Assembly (NCBI GenBank): GCA_026770585.1
Contig: MU646617.1
Location: forward strand, 137,980 to 148,159
Length of the DNA: 10,180 nucleotides
Direction of reading: 5' to 3'
Source: Baffinella frigidus
Lineage: Eukaryota > Cryptophyceae > Cryptomonadales > Baffinellaceae
In this document: positions 5,385 through 10,180 of the stretch, piece after piece
Layout: every line of letters begins with the position of its first letter
How positions within the stretch are numbered: position 1 is the first letter of the stretch
Notes under the pieces: model-generated
Databases searched by the model: none
Seen by the model: only the letters and a program-made list of their open reading frames with translations
Told to the model about the DNA's origin: nothing
Translations under genes and position numbers: made by a program

Positions 5385-5560
5385 GGGGTTTGGGTATTGG
5401 GTTGGGGGGGGAGGGTTTGAGGTTTGGGGTTTAGTGTTTGGGGTTCAGGGATAAGGGTGTAGGGTTTGGGGTCCAAGGTTTGGGGAGTCGAGTTTGGGGT
5501 GTGGGGTTTCGCGATTAGGGTGTAGTGGTTCGTGTTCCTGGTCTCGGGGTTTGGGTGGTG
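5385..5560 (+). repeat. Degenerate TTTGGGG/GTTTAGG satellite
   Basis: Heptamer-like G-rich DNA (GGTTTGGGG, GGGTTCAGG, GGGTGTAGGG) with a GGTCTCGGGGTTTGGGT word at both ends (5379 and 5539). It forms intron sequence upstream (in sense) of exon e. Confidence 0.75.
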
Positions 5561-5774
5561 GGATTTCATTTCGAGACATGCCCTCGAAAGCCCTAGGTCT
5601 TATCGCTCAGGGGTCTGATCGCTCAGGGCTTCATTTCGAGACCTCGATTTCGAGAATCTGTGGCGACCTGAACGCTTCCAACGCCGAAGATAAGGATGGA
5701 CGTGCTCTTTTATCAAAAAGGCTAATATGAGAGCATTTACCCACAGAATCTATCACGTTCCGAGATTAGCTTGG
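5561..5774. other. Non-repetitive stretch with a MITE-family fragment
   Basis: 5592-5614 matches the interior of the 5142-5300 element. CATTTCGAGAC occurs at about 5569 and 5632, and ATCGCTCAGGG at about 5603 and 5618. No exon with paired splice sites is recognised. Confidence 0.5.
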
Positions 5775-5845
5775 GTGGGGGAGGGGGGGGGGGGTTGGAG
5801 TTTGGAGTTTGGAGTTTGGAGTTTGGAGTTTGGAGTTTGGAGTTT
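5775..5845 (+). repeat. Poly-G run and GGAGTTT x ~7
   Basis: A nearly pure G run of about 20 nt (5775-5794) followed by seven consecutive GGAGTTT heptamers (5796-5845). It directly adjoins the truncated 3' end of an exon-e copy, with about 15 nt between. Confidence 0.92.
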
Positions 5846-5860
5846 CGGTTCAGGGTTGAG

Positions 5861-5901
5861 GGCGGATATCGCCCCGAGGGCTTCGCCCCATAGTTCACCC
5901 C
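5861..5901 (-). pseudogene. Exon e copy, 3' truncated
   Basis: Acceptor CAAGAACAG|GG, then GELWGEALGAISA, aligning with GEQGGDALGGISA of exon e in the same phase. The ELLGK end and donor are replaced by CTCAACCCTGAACC satellite. Confidence 0.65.
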
Positions 5902-6117
5902 CTGTTCTTGGGTGTTGCGTGTTGGGGTTTTTTTTTGGGGGGGGTTTGGGGGTTCGTTTTTTTCTGGGGTTTGGGTGTAGGGTTTGGGTTTTAGGGTCTG
6001 GGGTTTAAGGCCTATGGTGAGTGAGTTTGAGTGTAGAATGAGTGAGTGATAGGGTTCCGGGTTAAGGGTTCCGGTTTTAGAGATTAGGGTGTCTGGTTTC
6101 GGAAGTAGGGTTGGTAC
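5902..6117 (+). repeat. G/T-rich degenerate satellite
   Basis: Runs of T and G (5928-5943), GGGTTT-type heptamers and a GTGAGTGAGT segment near 6017-6048. No coding signal; long open frames here are by-products of the low-complexity sequence. Confidence 0.6.
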
Positions 6118-6163
6118 GAGCGGCAAGCCCTGCCTCGATCCGCGCCTCGAGCGCTTCGATCTC
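6118..6163 (-). pseudogene. Exon d copy, 5' truncated
   Basis: EIEALEARIEAGLAA plus one base, then the donor CGCTC|GTACCA, identical in peptide to the end of exon d. The first half (ARRAYERAGNSDMDIQ) is missing; the sequence upstream is GTAAAGACG from a small hairpin (6165-6187). Confidence 0.72.
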
Positions 6164-6164
6164 C

Positions 6165-6260
6165 GTCTTTACAAAGGTTGTAAAGACCGTAAAAATAACT
6201 TTTAAACGCTGTAAAACCCGTAAAAAACGTTTTTAAAACGCACTGTTTCAAGTTTCATGG
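6165..6260. repeat. Hairpin and segment shared with the 8983-9172 foldback
   Basis: GTCTTTACA-AAGGT-TGTAAAGAC (6165-6187) is a perfect 9-bp stem. 6227-6260 (ACGTTTTTAAAACGCACTG then TTTCAAGTTTCATGG) matches 9069-9101 with few changes, so it is probably a remnant of the same foldback family. Confidence 0.7.
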
Positions 6261-6337
6261 TTTGTTTAGCCTGGATCTTTCGGGTTGTAGGGTTTCAGGT
6301 TTCGGATTTGTTAGGGTTTCGGGTTTCGGGTTGGTAC

Positions 6338-6434
6338 GAGCGGCAAGCCCCGCCTCGATCCGCGCCTCGAGTGCTTCAATCTCATCTTGAATATCCATAT
6401 CGGAGTTCCCTGCTCGCTCGTACGCCCGTCTTGC
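6338..6434 (-). CDS. Exon d: charged helical segment, intact copy
   Basis: A 97-nt block, 32 codons plus one base. The acceptor is TTGGAGCAG|GCAAGA and the donor CCGCTC|GTACCA. The peptide is ARRAYERAGNSD, MDIQDEIEALEARIE, AGLAA. The pattern A.RAYERAG...DI..EIEALEARI is typical of TPR-like or coiled-coil helices. Joined to exon c it reads DFEEARGHLEQARRAYERAG, a continuous helix. The 13-nt GAGCAGGCAAGAC across its acceptor is repeated at the exon c 3' end. Three partial copies lie nearby. Confidence 0.72.
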
Positions 6435-6438
6435 CTGC

Positions 6439-6744
6439 TCCAAGGGGTTTGGTGTTTAGTGTTTAGTGTTGAGTGTTGAGTGTTCAGTGTTTATTGTTTA
6501 GTGTTTTTTTGTTTAGTTGCGTTTCTGTCAAGATTTTAAGGTTCCGTGTTCCAGGTTTCGGTTTTCGGTTTTCGGTTTTCGGCCCGTCTTGCCTGTTTTA
6601 GGGTTCACCATCAAATTTTAGGGGTAAGTTGTTTCTGTATGAAGAGTTTAGGGTTTAGTGTTCAGGATTTAGTTTTTTGAGGATAAGGGTACAGGGGTTC
6701 AGGGTTCAGGGTTTAGGAGTTAGGGTCTAGGGTTTGCGATTTCA
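6439..6744 (+). repeat. Degenerate GTGTTTA/GGGTTCA satellite
   Basis: GTGTTTAGTGTTGA units (6449-6512), GGTTTTC x 4 (about 6557-6583) and GGGTTCAGGG units (6650-6735). No gene; the word CCCGTCTTGCCTG at 6582-6595 is a further tiny echo of exon d. Confidence 0.6.
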
Positions 6745-6790
6745 TGTCGGAGTTCCCCGCTCGCTCGTACGCCCGTCTTGCCTGCTCCAG
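6745..6790 (-). pseudogene. Exon d copy, 3' truncated
   Basis: LEQARRAYERAGNSD, preceded by AACCTGGAGCAG|GC as in exon d. After GACATG the sequence becomes AAATCGCAAACCC satellite, so the DIQDEIEALEARIE part is lost. Confidence 0.7.
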
Positions 6791-6988
6791 GTTACGGGTT
6801 TGGGGTTCAGATGCTTGGGTTTAGGGCTTGGGGTTTGGGGCTTAGTGTTTGGTGTTTGGCGTTTAGTGTTTTTGTATGTTCAGGATAAGGAGCCAGCAGG
6901 GTGCGCTGAAGGAGCCGCGCTTTATGGCTTAGGGGTCAGGGTTCACGATTCTGGGTTCAGGGTAGGGGTCAGGGTGTGAAGTGTAAGA

Positions 6989-7012
6989 GGCTTCAATCTC
7001 CTCTTGGATCTC
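6989..7012 (-). pseudogene. Exon d fragment (middle)
   Basis: EIQEEIEA, matching DIQDEIEA of exon d, cut off on both sides by satellite (TCACACC to the left) and CCACGTG to the right. It may be the piece separated from the 6745-6790 copy, but it lies upstream of that copy in sense orientation, not downstream. Confidence 0.55.
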
Positions 7013-7029
7013 CACGTGGTTTGTCATGT

Positions 7030-7105
7030 GTTTCGGGTTTCGGGTTTCTGGTTTCGGGTTTCGGGTTTCGGGTTCAGGGTTTCGGGTTTCGGGTTTCGGG
7101 TTTAT
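7030..7105 (+). repeat. GGGTTTC minisatellite
   Basis: About ten GGGTTTC heptamers with GGTTTCT and GGGTTCA interruptions. The same variant recurs at 6307-6330 and 9557-9590. Confidence 0.88.
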
Positions 7106-7179
7106 GGTTCACTTGTTTTTGTTTTAAGAGTTTCGGGTTCAGGGTTCAGGGGTTAGGGTTTAGGTTGTGGGGTTCGCGC

Positions 7180-7219
7180 CTGCTCGAGGTGTCCGCCTCC
7201 TCGAAATCCTGCGAGTCGG
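7180..7219 (-). pseudogene. Exon c copy with deletion
   Basis: GCCGACTCGCAGGATTTCG then AGGAGGCGGACACCTCGAGC reads ADSQDFEEA, after which a 4-nt deletion (CGTG missing before GACACC) shifts the frame. The acceptor CGCAG|GTGC is altered to GAAGGCC. Followed by CAGGCGCGAACCCC satellite. Confidence 0.68.
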
Positions 7220-7254
7220 CCTTCGACTCCCAGGGTCTATCGTCTATCGGTCAT

Positions 7255-7352
7255 GGTCTTGTGGCTTATGGTTAATGGTTTATGGTTAATGTTTTATGGT
7301 CTATGGCTTATGGTTTATGGCGTATGGTCTATGGTTTATGGTTTATGGTTCA
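7255..7352 (+). repeat. TATGGTT/TATGGTC/TATGGCT heptamer array
   Basis: About 14 units of a 7-bp repeat (TATGGTT, TATGGTC, TATGGCT, TATGGCG, TAATGGT). The period equals that of the telomere-like tracts but G-richness is lost, so it may be a decayed satellite re-amplified after mutation. Confidence 0.85.
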
Positions 7353-7454
7353 TGGTCTAGTTATTGTTTTGGGTTAAGGGTTCAGGGTTTAGGGTTCAGG
7401 GTTTAGGGATCGGTTGTGTTTTTGTATGTAGAGTTGAGGATGTAGGGGTTCTCG

Positions 7455-7487
7455 CCTGCTCGAGGTGTCCGCGCACCTCCTCGAAAA
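7455..7487 (-). pseudogene. Exon c copy, 3' part
   Basis: FEEVRGHLEQ, matching FEEARGHLEQ of exon c, then CAG|GCGAGAACCCC. The 5' part of the exon is not contiguous; a similar 5' part lies across the foldback element at 7713-7744. Confidence 0.68.
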
Positions 7488-7542
7488 CGTTGACTCAACC
7501 TCTCTTAACTCCGCGGCCGCCGCCCACACGTGTCGTCACCAC

Positions 7543-7712
7543 CTTCATAGGCTAACGGCCTGAAAATGGGGTAGTTAGGCATACGGCATTGCCTAGGACC
7601 TCCTACCGTAGGCCGAGGGATCCTAGGACCAAAAAGTCTCGGCCTACGGTAGGAGGTCCTAGGCAATGCCGTAGGCCCAACTACCCCATTTTCAGGCCGT
7701 TACCCTATGAAG
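7543..7712. mobile_element. Long-armed foldback (MITE-like) element
   Basis: Arms of about 75-80 bp, from CTTCATAGGCTAACGGCCTG to the complementary CAGGCCGTTACCCTATGAAG, pair almost perfectly around a short centre (GATCCTAGGACCAAAAAG). Inner arm words include GCATTGCCTAGGACCTCC and CTACCGTAGGCCGAG. It bears no ORF of its own. It sits between two halves of an exon-c copy, with similar ~18-bp exon words on each side (TTTCGAATAGGCGCGCGG and TTTCGAGGAGGTGCGCGG). A transcript would form a long hairpin. Confidence 0.88.
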
Positions 7713-7744
7713 CCGCGCGCCTATTCGAAATCCTGCGAGTCGCA
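7713..7744 (-). pseudogene. Exon c copy, 5' part with stop
   Basis: The minus strand gives the acceptor GCGCGCGCAG|A, then TGCGACTCGCAGGATTTCG (CDSQDFE), and then an in-frame TAG where exon c has GAG. The foldback element follows. Not usable as an exon. Confidence 0.68.
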
Positions 7745-7770
7745 TCTGCGCGCGCGACTCCCACCTCAGA

Positions 7771-7857
7771 CACACCCTGCACCCTCCTAAATCCTCTTCA
7801 ACCCTCCCAGGCCCTGACCCTCCTAAATCCTCCTAAACCCTAAACCCTAGAAACTAA
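7771..7857 (-). repeat. C-rich satellite (G-rich on minus)
   Basis: CCCTCCTAAATCCTC and CCTAAACCCTAAACCCTAG units on +. This is the reverse of the usual polarity; other reversed tracts are the right arms at 1833-1886 and 3370-3533, plus short C-rich stretches near 980-1020 and 1700-1728. Confidence 0.8.
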
Positions 7858-8033
7858 ACGCGAACCCTAGCACCTCCTGTAGACATCCTAGCTCTGGCAA
7901 CTTCGACTGGTGTTGGCTGACTATCCCTAAGTTGACATGCTGGTTCGGGTCTTGGGGGGTTGGGGCATAGGGTTTGGGGGTTGCTGGCTTTGGGGTTTAG
8001 GGGTGTAGGGGTTGAGGGTTGGGGGTGTCTTGC
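7858..8033. other. Unassigned segment then GGGGTTTAG satellite
   Basis: 7858-7945 is non-repetitive with no recognised exon. 7950-8028 is GGGGTTGG/GGGTTTAG degenerate satellite leading into exon c. Confidence 0.5.
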
Positions 8034-8079
8034 CTGCTCGAGGTGTCCACGCGCCTCCTCAAAATCCTGCGAGTCGCAC
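8034..8079 (-). CDS. Exon c: CDSQDFEEARGHLEQ, intact copy
   Basis: A 46-nt block: one base plus 15 codons. The acceptor is TCGCGCAG|GTGCGA and the likely donor CTCGAGCAG|GCAAGA (a GC-type donor with the GCAAG consensus). The first base completes the codon left open by exon b (CG+G = Arg), and the phase-0 end fits exon d. The sequence is amphipathic helix-like. If GC donors are not used here, the exon would read a few codons on (ARH) into CACCCCCAACC satellite. Three damaged copies lie at 7180-7744. Confidence 0.7.
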
Positions 8080-8119
8080 CTGCGCGAGAGGGTTTGCGGT
8101 TCAGCAGCCACCGACAACT

Positions 8120-8645
8120 TCACTTTGTTAAGTTAACATCTTAACAACTTTGAACAAGCCGACAACTTAACACATAAAGACAGGGTGCTTAACCACACGT
8201 GTACACGCCCTACAACCTAACAGATTCTATTTCGCCAGGCGTCCATCTAACGATTCTCGGGTAAAAATCCTGGTATTTTGAACCTTTACAGTACCAACAA
8301 GTTATTTGCAGTAGTGAGCGTTGCGGTTCAGTGTTCATGGTTTGGGGTTTGGGGTAAGGGTTCACAAGAAGTCGCTTCACTGTACCAAGGGTTTAAGGTT
8401 TAGGGTTCAGCGTTCAGCGTTCAGGGTTCAGGGGTACCAAAAGTCGCTTTACAGTCCCAACGAGTTATTCACAGTACACGGGTCTAGGGTTTAGGGTTCA
8501 GGGGTTAGGGTCTAGGGGTTCGGGTTAACAAAAGTCGCTCTACTGTTGCTTTACAGTACTGAGTTGCTTTGCAGTACCAACGAGTTAATTTACAGTAGTG
8601 AGCACTTGCCGCTCAGCAGCGAGGGTTCCGGGTTCCGGGTTCCGG
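8120..8645. other. Non-coding stretch with ACAGTACCAACGAGTTATT-type repeats
   Basis: 8120-8280 is non-repetitive. From 8280 a word like ACAGTACCAAC.AGTTATT.. then ACAGTAGTGAGC recurs at about 8289, 8453 and 8573, interleaved with GGGTTCAGG satellite. GGGTTCC x 3 occurs at 8623-8646. The minus strand at 8608-8622 reads LAAER, a probable relic of the exon b 3' end. No intact exon is seen. Confidence 0.6.
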
Positions 8646-8752
8646 GCTTTACAACAAGTTGCTTTACAACAAGTTACTGTACAAAAGAAGTTGCTTTACA
8701 AAAGAAATTGCTTTACAAAAGAAGTTACTTTACAAACGAAGTTGCTCTACAG
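8646..8752. repeat. 15-17 bp minisatellite, GCTTTACAAAAGAAGTT
   Basis: Six or so units: two of 15 bp (GCTTTACAACAAGTT), then four of 17 bp with alternating GCTTTAC/ACTTTAC starts. The array ends at the exon b donor. It is the only A/T-rich tandem array in this half and is unrelated to the telomere-like heptamers. Confidence 0.88.
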
Positions 8753-8755
8753 TAC

Positions 8756-8865
8756 CGCTCAGCGGCGAGGGAGAAGGCGTCTTCCGCGACGGAGAACAGC
8801 GTGACCCTTGCCTCGGCGGCCGCGATGAGCGCTGACGCCCGCCCCACCTCCGTCGACGCGTCCAC
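8756..8865 (-). CDS. Exon b: Ala-rich helical segment
   Basis: A 110-nt block, 36 codons plus two bases. The acceptor is GTCTGTGCAG|GTGGAC and the donor CTGAGCG|GTACTG. The peptide is VDASTEVGRASALIAAAEAR then VTLFSVAEDAFSLAAE. Alternating small and large hydrophobics suggest paired TPR/HAT-like helices; no specific family is recognised. The phase 2 end complements exon c. The GC-rich composition contrasts sharply with the adjoining AT-rich minisatellite. Longest uninterrupted coding block in the window. Confidence 0.75.
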
Positions 8866-8982
8866 CTGCACAGACAGGTTGTGAGCAACGACGGCAAAAG
8901 TCGACGTCGACGGCAAACGTTGACCTCAAAACCTGCATAGACAGGGTTTGGGCACGAATCGACGGCAGACGTCGACGTTGAA
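8866..8982. repeat. Short duplicated GTCGACG/GACGGCA words upstream of exon b
   Basis: ACGACGGCAAAAGTCGACGTC, CGACGGCAAACGTTGACC and CGACGGCAGACGTCGACGTTG are three diverged copies of one ~20-bp motif. The words ACCTGCA(C)AGACAGGTT and ACCTGCATAGACAGGGTTTG at 8864-8882 and 8931-8949 duplicate the exon b acceptor region. No extra coding sequence is supported. Confidence 0.65.
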
Positions 8983-9172
8983 GTAGAGCCATTCCGGTAG
9001 GACTTGTCGCGTTTTCGACTTCGAGAATTCAAGATTTCAGACTTCAAAAAGGTTTTAAAGGGCGTAAAACGTTTTAAAACACACTGTTTCAAATCTCATG
9101 GTACAAATGAAGTCTCGAAGTCTCGAAGTCTCGAAATCGAAAACGCGACAAGTCCTACCGGAATAGCTCTAC
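8983..9172. mobile_element. MITE-like foldback with ~60-bp arms
   Basis: The left arm starts GTAGAGCCATTCCGGTAGGA, continues CTTGTCGCGTTTTCGACTTC, and is mirrored by the right arm ending CGCGACAAGTCCTACCGGAA then TAGCTCTAC. Pairing covers about 60 bp per side with some divergence; the right arm has a GAAGTCTC/GAAGTCTCGAA expansion. The ~60-bp centre (9049-9108) is AT-rich and shared with 6227-6260. No ORF belongs to it. It lies in the putative intron between exons a and b. Confidence 0.82.
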
Positions 9173-9223
9173 CAACTTACGCAAGTTGGTACACACAATG
9201 TACCAACGGAAGTAAGTTGGTAC
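9169..9223. repeat. Two imperfect palindromic units of the GTACCAACTTAC family
   Basis: 9169-9192 and 9200-9223 are diverged copies of the 24-bp palindrome found at 9312-9393 (half-site GTACCAACTTAC). Spacing is 31 bp. They start the left copy of a local segmental duplication. Confidence 0.82.
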
Positions 9224-9298
9224 ACAGTGTACATGCTTCAGTTATATTGGAGGGGTTAGGGTCGGGTCCACCTTCGCGGTCGCGAAACACTTTTGCGA
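9213..9298. repeat. Segmental duplication, left copy
   Basis: TAAGTTGGTACACAGTGTAC, ATGCTTCAGTTATATTGGAG and GGGTTAGGGTCGGGTCCACC, then part of exon a, recur almost unchanged at 9383-9472. The right copy differs by an extra ACAAC and a few substitutions. Confidence 0.9.
9272..9295 (-). pseudogene. Exon a fragment
   Basis: QKCFATAK followed by AAG|GTGGAC, identical in peptide to the end of exon a. The upstream ARVSLAEA is missing; the sequence upstream is CTGTCGCAA. It is a by-product of the segmental duplication. Confidence 0.75.
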
Positions 9299-9311
9299 CA
9301 GGTTGCATAAC

Positions 9312-9393
9312 GTACCAACTTACGTAAGTTGGTACAGAACGTACCAACTTACGTAAGTCGGTACATAACGTGCCAACTTACGTAAGTTGGTAC
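9312..9393. repeat. Three tandem 24-bp palindromes, 29-bp period
   Basis: The unit at 9312-9335 is a perfect palindrome: half-site GTACCAACTTAC followed by its reverse complement. Units at 9341-9364 and 9370-9393 carry one mismatch each. Spacers are 5 nt (AGAAC, ATAAC), and ATAAC also precedes the first unit. Exact spacing suggests either protein-dimer sites or a palindromic minisatellite. Confidence 0.92.
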
Positions 9394-9446
9394 ACAACAC
9401 AGTGTACATGCTTCAGTTATATTGGAGGGGTTAGGGTCGGGTCCAC

Positions 9447-9494
9447 CTTTGCCGTCGCGAAACACTTTTGCGCCTCCGCCAGCGAGACGCGCGC
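9447..9494 (-). CDS. Exon a: ARVSLAEAQKCFATAK
   Basis: A 48-nt block, 16 codons in phase 0-0. The acceptor is CCTCGCCAG|GCGCGC and the donor GCAAAG|GTGGAC. It reads as one amphipathic helix and runs in frame into exon b (VDASTEVGRAS). The AGGTGGAC at its donor is repeated at the exon b acceptor. It is probably an internal exon, as no start codon or promoter is recognisable upstream. A partial copy is at 9272-9295. Confidence 0.7.
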
Positions 9495-9534
9495 CTGGCG
9501 AGGGTTTTGGCAGTGAGTGGGGGAGATGTTTTGG

Positions 9535-9625
9535 GGTGACGATTTAGGGGTGAGGGTTTCGGGTTTCGGGTTTCGGGGTGCGGGTTTCGGGGTGCGGGGT
9601 GCGGGGTGCGGGTTGGGGGTTGGGG
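9535..9625 (+). repeat. GGGTTTC and GGGGTGC satellite
   Basis: GGGTTTC heptamers (9557-9577) passing into GGGGTGC heptamers (9577-9612). Same 7-bp period and + strand G-richness as the other tracts. Confidence 0.85.
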
Positions 9626-9628
9626 TAC

Positions 9629-9667
9629 CTCCGCTATGTTCATCGTCTCGACGTGTCCTGTGCACGC
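9629..9667 (-). CDS. Possible exon upstream of a: ...HVETMNIAE
   Basis: The minus strand from the acceptor CACACCACAG|GCGTGC to the donor GCGGAG|GTACCC gives 13 codons (ACTGHVETMNIAE, phase 0-0), continuing in frame into exon a. An alternative acceptor 10 nt on (GTGCACAG|GA) would change the entry phase. There is no homologous copy and no family match, so support rests on splice signals and phase alone. Confidence 0.42.
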
Positions 9668-10021
9668 CTGTGGTGTGGGGGTGTTGGGGGATTAGGGGTT
9701 GGGTGTTGGTTGTTGGGGGGGGTTGAGGTGGATGTCAATTAGCGACTCCATTCCGCTGCTAGGGCGGAGTTTTTGCAGTAGTCAACTCAAGGCAGAAAAT
9801 CCGTTTTCAACTACACAGAACGTGCAGTTCGTCTCGTCTTTTCTCAAGTTAACAGATTTGTGGGGGTGTTGACTTTTGCAAAATATATGGATTCGCACTG
9901 CATTGGCACCTTGTGAGAAATGGAAAAAGTGGGTTCCGGGGGGAGTATGGTTGCACAGCTGAAACTTCAAGGGGGATTGGGGGGTTGCCTCGAGGGCTGT
10001 CCGCCCATCTATCTGTTTATT
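9668..10021. other. Unassigned sequence
   Basis: 9675-9725 is G/T-rich degenerate satellite. 9730-10021 is non-repetitive and of mixed composition. Short acceptor-like sites occur on minus (e.g. CTAGCAG at 9757-9763), but no exon with a matching donor and a copy elsewhere. No promoter, start codon or terminator can be supported. Confidence 0.45.
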
Positions 10022-10057
10022 CATCTCTCTCTGTCTCTCTGTCCGTCTCTCTGTCTG

Positions 10058-10079
<22 letters not shown>
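10022..10079. repeat. (CT)n-rich microsatellite
   Basis: Imperfect CTCTGTCTGTCTCTC passing into pure CTCTCT, then directly into an AT repeat. Confidence 0.95.
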
Positions 10080-10088
<9 letters not shown>

Positions 10089-10101
10089 TATGTACATGTA
10101 T

Positions 10102-10180
<79 letters not shown>
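10080..10180. repeat. (TA)n microsatellite at window end
   Basis: Short ATATAT, then TTATGTACATGTATAGG, then uninterrupted TA from about 10105 to the last base. It may be where an assembly ran out, since the repeat reaches the edge. Confidence 0.95.

Noticed and set aside
5737-6126. Long minus-strand open frame (129 codons) rich in Pro, Thr, Asn and Lys
   Set aside because: It reads through GGAGTTT and GGGTTT satellite; composition follows the repeat unit. It also overlaps the exon-e copy in a different frame.
8546-8884. 112-codon + strand ORF
   Set aside because: Its first part is the 15-17 bp minisatellite and the rest is the antisense of exon b, whose minus-strand frame has splice sites, phase fit and helical composition.
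8756-9092. Arg/Ser-rich minus-strand frame overlapping exon b
   Set aside because: It is an alternate frame through the GC-rich exon and the foldback arm; low-complexity Arg/Ser content is expected there.
9312-9393. CRISPR-like array
   Set aside because: Units are palindromes with near-constant 5-nt spacers; there are no unique spacers of CRISPR length, no cas genes, and the setting is eukaryotic.
9735-9763. Exon with acceptor CTAGCAG and frame GMESLIDIH
   Set aside because: No GT or GC donor at a sensible distance before satellite begins, and no copy or family support.

Overview
This window looks like nuclear DNA of a eukaryote, most likely an alga or other protist with plant-type TTTAGGG telomere repeats. 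The evidence is the amount of degenerate 7-bp telomere-like satellite, short GC-rich coding blocks bounded by GT/GC...AG splice signals, and several foldback (MITE-like) elements. I see no rRNA, tRNA, prokaryotic operon, phage or CRISPR. The exact lineage cannot be read from the sequence. The telomere-like DNA is interstitial: a left chromosome end would read C-rich (CCCTAAA) on the + strand, but position 1 onward is G-rich.

No single long ORF is convincing. Read on the minus strand from right to left, however, nine short blocks have matching splice phases and join into one open frame: a (9494-9447), b (8865-8756), c (8079-8034), d (6434-6338), e (5376-5321), f (4331-4260), g (3293-3246), i (2476-2378) and j (1117-1037). 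They total 657 nt, or 219 codons. A further upstream exon is possible at 9667-9629. Exons a-d encode an Ala/Glu/Arg-rich helical, TPR-like or coiled-coil region. Exons f+g join into a WW domain with both tryptophans and the WxxP ending. Exon j resembles the segment just before the WW domain of CEP164-type centrosomal/ciliary proteins. An extra block, h (3365-3325), resembles the HPxD..Y..L tail that follows such a WW domain. Neither end of the gene is in the window.

Almost every exon has damaged extra copies beside it: two of a and e, four of c, d and j, six of f, and up to six pieces of i. They are truncated into satellite, frameshifted, or missing a splice site. The introns between them hold satellite tracts, each dominated by its own heptamer (TTTGGGG, TTTAGGG, GGTGTAG, GGGTTCA, GGGTTGA, GGAGTTT, GGGTTTC, TATGGTT). 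Most are G-rich on +, so the transcript would have C-rich introns.

Layout: 1-1000, satellites and two paralogous intron blocks, one carrying a MITE. 1000-2700, exons j and i with copies, plus a satellite hairpin enclosing an inverted exon piece. 2760-3760, satellites and a ~515-bp inverted repeat around exons g and h. 3770-5140, tandem exon f-intron units. 5142-5376, second MITE copy and exon e. 5385-7360, satellites with copies of e, d and c. 7440-8080, copies of c split by a foldback, then exon c. 8280-9500, minisatellites, exon b, another foldback, palindromic repeats and exon a. 9500-10180, satellite, a possible exon, sequence I cannot assign, then CT and TA repeats.
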